DNA of 48,344 bases from an uncultured Planctomycetota bacterium (GTDB lineage: Bacteria > Planctomycetota > Phycisphaerae > Phycisphaerales > UBA5793), in contig CAADHA010000124.1 of the NCBI GenBank assembly GCA_900696685.1, forward strand, positions 1-48,344. Direction: 5' to 3'. Shown one piece after another: positions 37,859 through 48,087 of this stretch (the first letter of the stretch is position 1; every line of letters starts with the position of its first letter). The position numbers were made by a program, and so were the translations under genes. The notes under the pieces are model-generated. The model ran no database searches, had not been told where the DNA came from, and worked only from the letters and a program-made list of their open reading frames with translations.

Positions 37859-39565
37859 TCACGCGGGAAGCGCGGCGAGTTCGGAATCGACCTCGCGCAT
37901 CAGTGAAACGAGACGCTGGGGGCCGAAGTCGAACTCCAGCCCGGCCTCGGACCACAACTGCGGCAGCGGCCGTGATCCGCCCAGCGCCAGTCCGGCGCGG
38001 TAGCGCCGCACCGCCGCCTTCCGGTCGCGCCGGAAGTTCACCCACATCTGCAGCGCGCCGATCTGCGCGATGCCGTACTCGATGTAGTAGAACGGCACGC
38101 CGAAGAGATGCAGTTGCCGCTGCCATGACCGGTCGTGATGCGCTTCCAGACCGGTCCAGTCGAGGCGGTGGCCGAAACGATCGTCGAGTCGGCGCCACGT
38201 CTCGAGGCGCTGGTCGCGAGAATGTCCGGGGTTCGTGTAGAGCCAGTGCTGGAAGGCGTCGATCGTCGCAATCCACGGCAGGATCGACATGATCGCCTCG
38301 AGGTGCTGCCGCCGCGCGCGGGTCGCATCCGCTTGGCTGTAGAACTCGTCAAGGAAGGGATGGGCGAGCAGTTCCATGCTCATCGATGCGACCTCGGCGA
38401 ACTCCATGGGCGCGCCGCGGTAGGGCAGAAGCGGATCATCCGCGCAGAGGATCGAGTGAAACGCGTGCCCGCCCTCATGCAGCAGCGTAATGAGATCGCG
38501 GTGCAGGCCGGCCGCGTTCATGAAGATGAAGGGCTGACGGATGCGGTCGCGGTTGTACTGGTAGCCGCCCGGCGCCTTGCCGTTGCGCGACTCGAGGTCG
38601 AGGCACTCGGGCCTGCGCAGGCTGGCGAACATCGTGCCGAGATCGCCGTCCATTCGTCGGAAGATGCGCTCCGTGCCCTCGACGAACTGCTCGACCGTGG
38701 CGAAGGGGCGCAGCGGCGGCCGGCCCAGGACATCGACGGCCAGGTCCCACGGCCGGAGCGTTTCAAGCCCGAGCGCCTCGCGCCTCTGCTCATCCAGTCG
38801 CCGCATCAGCGGAACGACGAGGCGCTCGACGGACTCATGGAAGGTGGAGCAGTCCGCGGGCGTGTAGTCGAAGCGCCGCAGGCGGTCGTGCTGGTAGTCG
38901 CGGAAGTCGCGGTAGCCGGCGTTGAGGGCGATGCGGTGCCGATGCGCGATCATGGCGTCGAAGAGGTCGTCGATGCGGTCGGCGTCGGCGAGGCGCCTTT
39001 CGGCAACGGCCGTCCACGCCGCCTGACGCGTCGCGCGATCGGTGACTTCGAGGTAGCGCATCATCTGCGGCAGCGTGCGGGTCTGTCCGTCGAAGTCGCA
39101 CGTCATGGCGCCGCAGATCTCCTGGTACTGCTGGTCGAGTTTCGCGAGTTCAACTTCGATGGGGACGTTGGCCTCGCGGAACATCTCGACGTCGCGCCTC
39201 GCGTCGCGCAGCAGAACCTCGTAGCGCGCGGGGCTGAGTTGGGCCGCCGCCCTCGACGCGATGAGACGCCGATTCAGCGCTGCGGCGATGGGCTTGTACT
39301 TCGGCTCGATCTCCTCGACATACTGGAGAAAGGCCTTCTTCTTGGCCTCGCTTTCCGTGTCGCAGGTCATGGCGATGTAGCGGTTCGCCTGGGCCTCGCT
39401 CAGCGCGGCTTCGAGTTCGCTGCGATCAAGCAGCCAACGCTCCAGGGCGTCTACCGAGTTGATCGGCCGCTCGAGCAGGTCGCGCGTGAGCGGCTCAACC
39501 TGCGACCAGTCGCTGCAATCAATGTCGCCGGGGACGAAAGAGGTGTCAGGAGCAAACGTCGTCAT
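37859..39565 (-). CDS. M3-family oligoendopeptidase (PepF-like)
   Basis: A 568-residue zinc metallopeptidase that cleaves short peptides in the cytoplasm. The zinc-binding motif HEGGH occurs in LLHEGGHAFHS, followed by a downstream Glu in EFAEVASMSMELLAHPFL, the usual third ligand region of the M3 family. GGYQYNRDRIRQPFIFMN before it and YYIEYGIAQIGALQMW after it are typical of M3B oligoendopeptidases. The start is ATG 39565 (the frame runs on to 39850 without resemblance). A TACCGT box lies 6 bases before the ATG. Confidence 0.93.
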   Translation of the reverse strand: MTTFAPDTSFVPGDIDCSDWSQVEPLTRDLLERPINSVDALERWLLDRSELEAALSEAQANRYIAMTCDTESEAKKKAFLQYVEEIEPKYKPIAAALNRRLIASRAAAQLSPARYEVLLRDARRDVEMFREANVPIEVELAKLDQQYQEICGAMTCDFDGQTRTLPQMMRYLEVTDRATRQAAWTAVAERRLADADRIDDLFDAMIAHRHRIALNAGYRDFRDYQHDRLRRFDYTPADCSTFHESVERLVVPLMRRLDEQRREALGLETLRPWDLAVDVLGRPPLRPFATVEQFVEGTERIFRRMDGDLGTMFASLRRPECLDLESRNGKAPGGYQYNRDRIRQPFIFMNAAGLHRDLITLLHEGGHAFHSILCADDPLLPYRGAPMEFAEVASMSMELLAHPFLDEFYSQADATRARRQHLEAIMSILPWIATIDAFQHWLYTNPGHSRDQRLETWRRLDDRFGHRLDWTGLEAHHDRSWQRQLHLFGVPFYYIEYGIAQIGALQMWVNFRRDRKAAVRRYRAGLALGGSRPLPQLWSEAGLEFDFGPQRLVSLMREVDSELAALPA

Positions 39566-39848
39566 GCAGCAACGGTAGGCAGGAAATGGAGAGCGAAGCA
39601 GCGTGAAAAGAAGCGCGAGTGGCCGCGAATGCCTTGCGTTACGGCGAAGCCGAGGCGGTGTCCCGCCGGCATTGTCGCTAGAATCGAGCAGGACGTCCGG
39701 GTCGTGCATTGTACCTCCCAGGGGAAGGCCGGACCGGTTAACTTCGAGGCGGACGGTTGAAATCCGCAGCCGTATGCTCCCAAAGAGGTTTCCGCGGACC
39801 GTCCGTGCGATCAGCCCGGGGCTTGTCGGCAGCGAAGGAGACGCAGCC

Positions 39849-40100
39849 ATGAACGTTGATCCCGACCTTCAGGCGATTCTGGAGTTCCTCGGCCGCAACG
39901 AACACGTCGTCGTGCTGGCATTCCTGGCCTGCGCCGGCGTGATGTGGGCCGCACTCTCATCCATCGTGGCGGTCTTCCGGACGGTGCAGCGCGAGAAAAC
40001 GCGCCGCGAGATCGCCGCCTACATCGCCGAGGGATCGATGACGCCCGAGCAGGGCGAGCGCCTCCTCGCCGCGGGCAACAAGAAGGAAGGGTGCTGCTGA
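39849..40100 (+). CDS. Small single-pass membrane protein
   Basis: An 83-residue protein. It has a short N-terminus, one membrane helix at about residues 20-42 (VVVLAFLACAGVMWAALSSI) and a basic cytoplasmic segment. A SHOCT-like acidic helix (IAAYIAEGSMTPEQGERLLAAG) ends with GCC. AAGGAG 9 bases before the ATG supports the start. Similar small proteins often accompany phage-shock or envelope-stress genes in planctomycetes, but no such partner is present here, so no function is assigned. Confidence 0.72.
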   Translation: MNVDPDLQAILEFLGRNEHVVVLAFLACAGVMWAALSSIVAVFRTVQREKTRREIAAYIAEGSMTPEQGERLLAAGNKKEGCC

Positions 40101-40118
40101 CCCGGGCAGCCCCGCGCC

Positions 40119-40676
40119 TCACATCAGCACATCGATCAGCCGGCCTGCCGGGGACACGTAGGTACGCACGATGCCAGGGACGTGGACGAGGTGCGGCGGC
40201 CGGACCACCGACCCATGCGCGTCAGGCAGCCTCTCGATCGCATAAGACATCGGCGGACCGTCGTCCGCTCCCATTCCTGACACGCCTGTCTCCAGCGCTG
40301 CGTAATCGGCGCGGGCCTCGGCAAGGCGAGTCCGAGCCTCGGCCAGGTCGCGCTTCGCCTCCGCGGCCGCACGGTCGAGGAGCATGGCTTCTGTGCGAGT
40401 GTAATCCGGGTCGATTGCGCGGGCCGATGATCGCGGAACCTCTCGACTCGGCGTGGCGCGCGACGGCGTGAAGCGATCACACTCATCGCGGCCCGAGGCG
40501 ACGCGCCCGACAATCCGCGTCTGCCGCGTGCGGATGATCTCCGGCCCGATGCGGATCGCGAGCCGGCGGACCACCGGCGGAGGCAGGCGAAAGAGGCGCC
40601 GGCACAGCGGCAGACATCGCCGTTGAGGCGGCGGGGCAGGGGGGCTGCTGATCGAAGCATCGACGGCGCTCTCCAT
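40119..40676 (-). CDS. Hypothetical protein with a C-terminal helical region
   Basis: A 185-residue protein when started at Met 40676; the frame is open to 40967 but with random-looking Arg/Ala/Pro text. Residues 120-155 form an Ala/Glu/Arg-rich coiled coil (LLDRAAAEAKRDLAEARTRL). The C-terminal part has RPPHLVHVPGIVRTYVSPAGRLIDV. I do not recognise a family, and the gene call is less sure than its neighbours. It is convergent with the small membrane protein and divergent from queA. Confidence 0.45.
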   Translation of the reverse strand: MESAVDASISSPPAPPPQRRCLPLCRRLFRLPPPVVRRLAIRIGPEIIRTRQTRIVGRVASGRDECDRFTPSRATPSREVPRSSARAIDPDYTRTEAMLLDRAAAEAKRDLAEARTRLAEARADYAALETGVSGMGADDGPPMSYAIERLPDAHGSVVRPPHLVHVPGIVRTYVSPAGRLIDVLM

Positions 40677-40846
40677 GCCTGCACAGCCTGCACGTGCCGC
40701 ACCCTCACCCGCCGGCGACCCCAAGGGCGATAATCGCGTCCCGGGCGCACCGCAGGCCGCTCCTATGCTTCGCGCGTGTGGCCGGTGCAGGATCGCCCTG
40801 TAGCGGCTGTTGCCGGCGCGGCACATTGTCTGACCCCTGAATCGAC

Positions 40847-41923
40847 ATGCTCCGGACCGATGCGCTCGACTATGACTTGCCTCCGCACCTGATTGCGGCG
40901 CATCCTGCCGCCGTGCGGGATGCCTCGCGGATGATGGTCCTGGAGCGATCCGGGCGGATCGCGGCACACGCCCGCAGCCGCGACTTGCCCGAGTTTCTGC
41001 GGCCGGGCGATGCGCTGATTCTTAACGACTCGAGAGTCATTCCCGCTCGTTTTGCGGCGCGGCGCTGCGACACGGGCGGCCGCCTGGAGGGGCTGTTCCT
41101 CCGCACGCCGGGCGATCCATTGCTCGCCGCCGTGCTCCTGCGCCCCGGATCGCGCACCCGCGTCGGACTCGAATACCGGATCGAATCGCGCGATGGCGAG
41201 ATGACCGACTCCCGGTTCACCATCGTCGAACATGAGGGTGACCAGTGGCTAGTGCGCCTCGACGGTGCGCCGTCCTGGCGGGAAGTGCTGGAGATCGCCG
41301 GCCATGCGCCGCTTCCGCCTTACATCCTGAGCCGCCGACGCAGGGAGGGGGACGTTCACCTTGACGTTCCTGAAGACCGTGAGCGATACCAGACGGTCTA
41401 CGCCGGACCGGAGGGGGCCGTCGCGGCGCCCACGGCCGGGCTGCACTTCACGGCTGATCTCCTCGCGGCGTGCAGGGGGCGCGGCCTTTCTGAGGGCTTC
41501 GTCACGCTCCACGTCGGCGCCGGCACCTTCAAGCCCGTCGAGACTGAGTATGTTGAAGAACATCTGATGCACGACGAGTGGTATTCAGTGCCGCGATCGA
41601 CGCTCTCGCTTCTGCGCCGGACACGCGACGCGGGCGGGCGCATCGTCGCCGTCGGCACCACGGCCGTGCGGACGCTTGAGAGCCTGGCCGATCCGCTTCC
41701 GACGGAGGATGAGAGCGGCTCCACGCGGCTGCTGATCACGCCGGGCTGCCGGATTCGCCACGTGGACGGCCTGCTGACCAACTTCCACCTTCCGCGCTCG
41801 ACGCTCATGGCCCTCGTGGCGGCGTTCATCGGGACCGATGCGCTCCTCGCGGCCTACCGGGAGGCCGTTGCACGTTCGTACCGTTTCTACTCATATGGCG
41901 ACTGCATGCTCATTCTTCCGTAA
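40847..41923 (+). CDS. queA: S-adenosylmethionine:tRNA ribosyltransferase-isomerase
   Basis: A 358-residue enzyme of queuosine synthesis. It transfers the ribosyl part of SAM to 7-aminomethyl-7-deazaguanine in tRNA to give epoxyqueuosine. It shows YDLPPHLIAAHPA, MMVLERS, LILNDSRVIPAR, PLPPYI, RYQTVYAGPEGAVAAPTAGLHFT, LHVGAGTFKPV, GGRIVAVGTTAVRTLES and LLTNFHLPRSTLMALVAAF. Normal length. No tgt or queG is nearby. The neighbour downstream is infC after a 337-base leader region. Confidence 0.95.
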   Translation: MLRTDALDYDLPPHLIAAHPAAVRDASRMMVLERSGRIAAHARSRDLPEFLRPGDALILNDSRVIPARFAARRCDTGGRLEGLFLRTPGDPLLAAVLLRPGSRTRVGLEYRIESRDGEMTDSRFTIVEHEGDQWLVRLDGAPSWREVLEIAGHAPLPPYILSRRRREGDVHLDVPEDRERYQTVYAGPEGAVAAPTAGLHFTADLLAACRGRGLSEGFVTLHVGAGTFKPVETEYVEEHLMHDEWYSVPRSTLSLLRRTRDAGGRIVAVGTTAVRTLESLADPLPTEDESGSTRLLITPGCRIRHVDGLLTNFHLPRSTLMALVAAFIGTDALLAAYREAVARSYRFYSYGDCMLILP

Positions 41924-42260
41924 CGCGCCTCCATCGACCGGTCTTCAGGAGACTGTGGTCCCGCGGCTCGGGAATGTGCAGGATTGCGCTTGCCGGGTCG
42001 ATCCGGTCGGACTATCTTGTGGGTACCGGAAGGGGCTGACAGCGGCGTTGAACCGCACGGCCTTTCCGAAGAAGACGGAGATCCAGCCATGCGGGAAGCC
42101 TTTCCCCGGGCAGTTCAGTGCGCAGTGACCTCGGCCCAGGCTGCATGAGATCTCCCCGTTCACGCTTTCGAGTTTCCCCTGCCGTCGGCAGCAGTCTTCG
42201 ATCCGTCGCCGCCGGAGCGATCGATCGCCGTCCTTCCATCTGGTACTGAGGAGAAGTCCC
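41924..42260 (+). promoter_or_regulatory. Long upstream region of infC with hairpins
   Basis: The 337 bases between queA and infC hold no believable gene. A hairpin at 42027-42068 pairs CGGAAGGGGC with GGCCTTTCCG (one wobble, one mismatch) and has an inner GCGG/CCGC stem. A second small stem is GGGAA-GCCT-TTCCC at 42093-42106. GAGGAG at 42248-42253 is the infC Shine-Dalgarno. A regulatory leader is possible but not shown. Confidence 0.35.
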
Positions 42261-42938
42261 ATCGCACATCGTCGATTCATGGGTCCGCGCGACCAGCAGT
42301 TCCGCCGGGAGCGAATCAACGACATGATCCGCTTCTCGCCCCTGCGCGTCATCGGACCCGACAACGAGCAGTTGGGCATCATTCCCCTCGAGGAGGCCAA
42401 GCGCCTCGCGAACGAGGCGGGCCTTGATCTCGTGGAAATCTCGCCCGACTCGCGGCCGCCGGTCTGCAAGATCATGGACTTCGGCCGCTACAAGTACGAG
42501 TTGTCCAAGAAGGAGAAGCGTTCGGCGGGCGGGTCGAAGAAGAGCGAACTCAAGGAAGTCCGCCTCGGCCGCTCGCTCAAGATCGATCCGCACGACGTGG
42601 AGATCCGCGTCGAGCAGGCGCGGGGCTTCATCCTTGAAGGGCACAAGGTGCAGTTTGTGCAGCCGATGCGCGGCCGCGAGTTCCAGTATCGCGAGCAGGG
42701 CATCGCGCGCCTGCGAGAAATCGAGCAGCGCTTCGCGGATATCGGGAAGGTCGAGATGCCGCCGAAGTTCACAGGCCGCGCCGTCATTATGATCGTCGCC
42801 GGCGATCGATCGAAGATCATCGCGTACAAGAAGGCGCATGGGCTGGACAAGCCCGGCGACGCGCCCGCAGCCGCCGCGGACTCCGCCGAGTCCGCGCCGA
42901 ACGTCCCCGCAGCCGCCCAGACCCACCCGGACCAGTAG
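42261..42938 (+). CDS. infC: Translation initiation factor IF-3, ATC start codon
   Basis: A 225-residue factor that keeps ribosomal subunits apart and checks start-codon pairing. The N-domain is RINDMIRFSPLRVIGPDNEQLG with LVEISPDSRPPVCKIMDFGRYKY. The C-domain is KEVRLGRSLKIDPHD through EMPPKFTGRAVIMIV. GAGGAG (42248-42253) lies 7 bases before ATC at 42261, in frame with the first ATG at 42279, which is 25 bases from that signal and too far. AUU/AUC/AUA starts are known in infC, where IF-3 represses its own translation. A basic C-terminal tail rich in Ala/Pro ends the protein. rpmI and rplT, which usually follow infC, are absent here. Confidence 0.93.
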   Translation: MAHRRFMGPRDQQFRRERINDMIRFSPLRVIGPDNEQLGIIPLEEAKRLANEAGLDLVEISPDSRPPVCKIMDFGRYKYELSKKEKRSAGGSKKSELKEVRLGRSLKIDPHDVEIRVEQARGFILEGHKVQFVQPMRGREFQYREQGIARLREIEQRFADIGKVEMPPKFTGRAVIMIVAGDRSKIIAYKKAHGLDKPGDAPAAAADSAESAPNVPAAAQTHPDQ

Positions 42939-43073
42939 CCTCGACCGACTTCTTTTGCCGGATCGGGCAACATCGCCGCGTCATTCCCGTTATACAGAGG
43001 AGACCTCTGCAAACAACCGATACCAATCCCGTACAAGAGTGCGACCGACCAACCCTCGTGGGAACCCATTCTC

Positions 43074-43835
43074 TTGGCCCGTTTCGCATTCATCTCGGAC
43101 ATTCACGGCAACCTCCAGGCCCTCGAAGCCGTCCTTGCCAGCATCGACGGCAAGGGCGTGGACGCGACACTCTGCCTCGGCGACGTGGTGGGCTACGGCC
43201 CCAGCCCGGGCGAATGCCTCGATCTCATCGCCCGGCGCGACATCTTCACCGTCCAGGGCAATCACGACCTGAGCATCATCGACGATGTTGAAGCGCATCG
43301 CTTCAACCCGACGGCGCGACTCTCGCTGGAGTTCACGCGCGACCGGCTGACGGAGGCGCACCGGGAGCAGATCGCCGCGATGCCGAAGATCGCCGATCTC
43401 GATGACGTGACGCTCTGCCACGCTTCGCCCGTCGATGACGCGGGCACCGACTACATCCACGACCAGCGCAACGCGGCCCTCGCCTACGGCGGGTTCGACA
43501 ACCACTGCCTCTTCGTCGGCCACACGCACATTCCGATCGCCTTCGGCACGCCGGAAGTCGGTTACGCACCGATCGAGCCGCGGCAGGTTCGCGTCGCCTT
43601 CCTGCCTCCCAACCTGCCGCTGCGACTCGACCCGCACTACCGCTACATCATCAACCCGGGAAGCGTCGGCCAGCCGCGCGACGGCAATCCTGACGCCAGT
43701 TTCGGCATCCTCGACGTGGACCAGCGCACTTTCACCGTGCACCGCATCCCCTACGCGGTGGAGCAGACGCAGGACGCGATCCTCGCGGCCGGCCTGCCCA
43801 ACTTCCTCGCCCATCGCCTGCGCCTGGGTGCATAG
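43074..43835 (+). CDS. Calcineurin-like metallophosphoesterase
   Basis: A 253-residue dinuclear metal phosphoesterase. It has all five family motifs: DIHGN, GDVVGYGP, GNHD, a His in CHASP and GHTH. It is of the small YfcE/YvnB-like type that acts on phosphodiesters or nucleotides; the natural substrate cannot be told. The start is TTG at 43074, since the family sequence (FAFISDIHG) begins at residue 4 and no ATG or GTG lies closer. No Shine-Dalgarno is evident. It lies downstream of infC, in place of the usual ribosomal protein genes. Confidence 0.9.
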   Translation: MARFAFISDIHGNLQALEAVLASIDGKGVDATLCLGDVVGYGPSPGECLDLIARRDIFTVQGNHDLSIIDDVEAHRFNPTARLSLEFTRDRLTEAHREQIAAMPKIADLDDVTLCHASPVDDAGTDYIHDQRNAALAYGGFDNHCLFVGHTHIPIAFGTPEVGYAPIEPRQVRVAFLPPNLPLRLDPHYRYIINPGSVGQPRDGNPDASFGILDVDQRTFTVHRIPYAVEQTQDAILAAGLPNFLAHRLRLGA

Positions 43836-43954
43836 CGCGAGTCTCGCAAAGTCGGGGGCAGGCTGCGTGCCGCCCCGGAACCCGCGGATCGCTGCGCCCT
43901 TCAACGACCCAAGCCTGACGCCCGCAGCCGGGTATGATCGCTCGGGGGTGTGCC

Positions 43955-45606
<1,652 letters not shown>

Positions 45607-45610
<4 letters not shown>

Positions 45611-46191
45611 TCGACTCCAGTCCGACGATCGTCGTGATCGGTGGTCCCGACGGTGCGGGAAAGTGGACGGTTGCGGGCGGTCTCCTCGGGCACCTTGGCG
45701 TTGGGACTTTCGTCAATGCTGATCTCATTGCTCTGGGGCTCTCCGGCCTCAATCCCGAGAGTCGGGCTTTCGAATCCGGCCGTGTCATGCTGCATGAAAT
45801 GCGGCAGCTCGCGGCACGCAAGGAGACATTCGCCTTCGAGACCACGTTGGCCAGTCGATCGTTTGCGCCTTGAATAAAGCGGCTGCAACAGCGCGGATAC
45901 GAGTTCTGGATCGAGTATGTGTGGGTGCAGACTCCTGAGATTGCGTCGGCGCGCGTGGCGTCCCGCGTGCGCGCCGGCGGTCACGACGTTCCAGAGCAGG
46001 TCGTGCGAAGACGATGGCGTCGAAGCGCATCCAACTTCTCGCATCTCTACGCGCCGATCGCCCAGCGTTGGGTCGTGTACGAAAACTCGACCGGAGGCGA
46101 ATATGAGCGCATTGCAGAAGGTGGCCTCGCTTACCGTGAAGAAGGGATCGCCAATCCCCGTATCTGGAGTCTGTTGAGGAAACTGCGATGA
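45607..46191 (+). pseudogene. Decayed zeta-toxin-like (AAA_33) kinase
   Basis: The reading frame matches zeta-toxin-type P-loop kinases, roughly 195 codons: GGPDGAGKWT, FVNADLIALGLS, KETFAFETTLASRSFAP, GYEFWIEYVWVQTPE, GGHDVPEQVVRRRW, NFSHLY and VYENS. Two defects are seen. Codon 20 of the P-loop is TGG (Trp) where the family has Ser/Thr after GK, one base from TCG. Codon 89 (45871-45873) is TGA where the family usually has Trp (APWI), one base from TGG. The frame is otherwise intact on both sides, so decay is recent, or the base calls are wrong. It starts at GTG 45607, overlapping the hutU stop. Confidence 0.8.
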
Positions 46192-46391
46192 TCCAACCAA
46201 CAGCCCGGCAGGCGATGGTGAGCCGTTTCGAAGATCGCGAAGGAATGGATCGTGCTGCCCGCAACTCCGTCCGCGCCGCGCTGCGGCGGCACATGCTCCT
46301 CGGCGAGTCCGTCGCCGTCTCCGACGGCAATGGCGGCGCAAAGATCCTCGGGCCGGAAGAGATTCGTCAGGTGCTGGAGGCGAAAAAGTAG
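46188..46391 (+). CDS. Small partner protein of the zeta-like kinase
   Basis: A 67-residue protein whose ATG overlaps the last codon of the zeta-like frame (ATGA). It is helical at the N-terminus (MVSRFEDREGMDRAARNSVRAALRRHM) and has LGESVAVSDGNGGAKILGPEEIRQVLEAK at the end. Small proteins of this kind often follow zeta-like kinases and may be the antitoxin or an accessory. Whether it still has a function beside a broken kinase is not known. Confidence 0.55.
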   Translation: MIQPTARQAMVSRFEDREGMDRAARNSVRAALRRHMLLGESVAVSDGNGGAKILGPEEIRQVLEAKK

Positions 46392-46448
46392 CGTCAGGCA
46401 CAACGCTCGCCGCAGGACAATCGCCTAGTCGCGGGCAGGATTCGTTTG

Positions 46449-46892
46449 ATGACGACCCACCGACGCCAGATCATCGGCCTCATCGGGATCGCGATTTTCG
46501 CGTTCGGGCTCTGGGCCGGCTACGGCGCCTATCGGTCGTGGCGGCTCCTGCCCGAGACGTACGCCGCGTGGGACACAGGCACGCTGCTTGTCGAGTTTCT
46601 CAAGGCCAACGACGACCGCCGGCCGAGTTCGTGGGATGACCTGCTGACAGTGCTCGAATCGCCGGGCGGGGCGGGCATCGTACTTTATGGTTCGCACACC
46701 GGCGACGTGGCGTACGCACGCTCGCTGCGCGAGGTGGTCGCGGTGGACTGGAGTTTCGATCCGTTGCGGATTGCTGATGCAAATCCGGTGACCCGGCCGG
46801 ACGGAAGCGCCTTCGGCGTCCTCTGGGAAGGCGGAAATCCGAATGAGATGGTGCTGGAGTACTTTCGCGGACGAGAGCAGGGGGGGAAGTAG
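46449..46892 (+). CDS. Hypothetical membrane-anchored protein
   Basis: A 147-residue protein with one N-terminal hydrophobic segment (residues 9-27, IIGLIGIAIFAFGLWAGY) and a soluble rest. The soluble part contains LLPETYAAWDTGTLLVEFL, RRPSSWDDLLTVLE and ADANPVTRPDGSAFGVLWEG. It could be a lipoprotein-like or secreted protein. No family is recognised. ATG 46449 is preceded in frame by TTG 46446. The next small membrane gene follows after 7 bases. Confidence 0.55.
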   Translation: MTTHRRQIIGLIGIAIFAFGLWAGYGAYRSWRLLPETYAAWDTGTLLVEFLKANDDRRPSSWDDLLTVLESPGGAGIVLYGSHTGDVAYARSLREVVAVDWSFDPLRIADANPVTRPDGSAFGVLWEGGNPNEMVLEYFRGREQGGK

Positions 46893-46899
46893 ATTGCCA

Positions 46900-47178
46900 A
46901 TGAACTCCGAGACGCATGGGCCGTGGATGAATCGTCGAGTCACTGCGTACCCGTTTCTCCTCGGCGTCGGTTCGATGCTTGCCGCCGTATTCTGTGCTAC
47001 GGTCACGGTGGCCGGCAACGACTATCGGGGCGTCTTCGGCTTGGGTTTGCTGTTCGCGGCCCCCTCGGCGACTCTGCTGGCTTTCATCATTTTGCGCGGT
47101 TCGTGGTCCTGGCGCATTGCTGCGGTCATCTGGGCCCTGCCTCCTGTATGTGTGGTCTCGGAGGCGAGTCCGCGCTGA
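46900..47178 (+). CDS. Small hypothetical membrane protein
   Basis: A 92-residue protein with three predicted hydrophobic stretches (LLGVGSMLAAVFCATVTVAG, GVFGLGLLFAAPSATLLAF and IAAVIWALPPVCVV). GGGGGGAAG lies 12-20 bases before the ATG, an indifferent Shine-Dalgarno. No family is recognised. It is probably co-transcribed with the preceding gene. Confidence 0.5.
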   Translation: MNSETHGPWMNRRVTAYPFLLGVGSMLAAVFCATVTVAGNDYRGVFGLGLLFAAPSATLLAFIILRGSWSWRIAAVIWALPPVCVVSEASPR

Positions 47179-47288
47179 GGATTCTGAGCGGCGGGCGGCG
47201 AACGCTCGAGCTCGGACGTTCGGCGCTGAGCCGCCGCCTGGCGCCCTTCGATCATCCTCACTCCCAGCCTTTGCAATAATCACCAGCC

Positions 47289-47600
47289 GTGCTTCCCCTC
47301 ATTCGCGAACGTCTGGATGACCTCAGCATCCTCTGCCGGCGACACGGGGTGAAGTCGATGTCGCTCTTCGGTTCCGCCGCGTCGGGCGAATTCCGGTCCG
47401 GCGAGAGCGATCTCGACTTTCTCGTCGAGTTCCTTCCGATGCAATCCGCGGAACGGGCACGGCACTTCTTCGCCATTGAGGCGGACCTGCGCGTCATGTT
47501 TGGTCAAGAGGTCGATCTCGCCGAGCATGACGGGATTCGCAATCGGCGCATCCGTGAGGCGGTGGAGCGCCACCGAGTGCCTCTTTATGCCGCCGCGTGA
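47289..47600 (+). CDS. mntA: MNT-type minimal nucleotidyltransferase (antitoxin of the HepT/MNT pair)
   Basis: A 103-residue protein with a nucleotidyltransferase signature. LFGSAASGEFRSGESDLDFL has the GS, 11 residues, then DxD arrangement typical of a subgroup of the MNT family, with the third acidic residue later in EVDLAEHD. In known pairs, MNT neutralises HepT by transferring AMP to a HepT tyrosine. The start is ATG 47289. It overlaps the HepT-like start by 14 bases, the usual antitoxin-first order. Confidence 0.85.
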   Translation: MLPLIRERLDDLSILCRRHGVKSMSLFGSAASGEFRSGESDLDFLVEFLPMQSAERARHFFAIEADLRVMFGQEVDLAEHDGIRNRRIREAVERHRVPLYAAA

Positions 47601-47952
47601 TCTGGTCGCCTGGCTGGAAGACATCCGCGAGGCGATTGCGGCCATTCAGACCGCCGTCGCCGGGATCGACTTGGAGTCGTATTGCTCGAACCGCCAAATC
47701 CGGAGCGCCGTCGAACGGGAGTTTCTGCTGATCGGCGAGGCGCCTCGTCAGATGCTTATCGCCGAGCCTCCCCTGGAGACGCGCATCACCGCGGCGCGCG
47801 ACATCATTTCATTTCGCAATCATCTCGCGCACGGGTACTTCGCAATCTCGAACCAGACCGTATGGGGCGTTATTGAGGGCCATCTGCCGATCCTTCAAGC
47901 GGAGATTGAAACGATCTGGATTGAACGGACCGGCGAGGAATCGTCTCAATAA
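47587..47952 (+). CDS. hepT: HepT-like RNase toxin
   Basis: A 121-residue HEPN-domain protein. It has the RNase motif R-x4-H-x-Y in FRNHLAHGYF, which is the catalytic signature of HepT and also holds the Tyr that MNT modifies. Upstream is REFLLIGEAPRQM, matching the helix before the active site. Its ATG lies inside the last codons of the MNT gene. The pair would be a type VII toxin-antitoxin system. Both catalytic signatures are intact, so it looks functional. Confidence 0.88.
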   Translation: MPPRDLVAWLEDIREAIAAIQTAVAGIDLESYCSNRQIRSAVEREFLLIGEAPRQMLIAEPPLETRITAARDIISFRNHLAHGYFAISNQTVWGVIEGHLPILQAEIETIWIERTGEESSQ

Positions 47953-47979
47953 ACGACGACCTTCGGGTAAGCGGCTACG

Positions 47980-48078
47980 ATGATGCCGCCCGACAACTAC
48001 GGCTACAGTGAGAAGTTCATCTGGTGCGAGGGCTGTTTCGGCGTGTCGTGGCGACTGAACGAGCCGGGCGAGGAATAG
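47980..48078 (+). CDS. Very small Cys-containing open frame
   Basis: A 32-codon frame starting ATG ATG and ending TAG. Its product is MMPPDNYGYSEKF followed by IWCEGCFGVSW, with a CxxC pair. It sits in the gap between hepT and the zinc-ribbon gene. Composition is sensible but the length is too small to be sure. Confidence 0.35.
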   Translation: MMPPDNYGYSEKFIWCEGCFGVSWRLNEPGEE

Positions 48079-48087
48079 ATTCCGGCG

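Noticed and set aside
40847-40967. Start of the 40119 minus-strand gene at 40967
   Set aside because: It would overlap queA by 121 bases and the added residues look random; Met at 40676 is more likely.
45871-45873. TGA recoded as Trp
   Set aside because: Other genes in the window (for example pnp flank genes, mutS, recA neighbours) use TGA as stop, and the same gene also has a damaged P-loop, so decay is the simpler reading.
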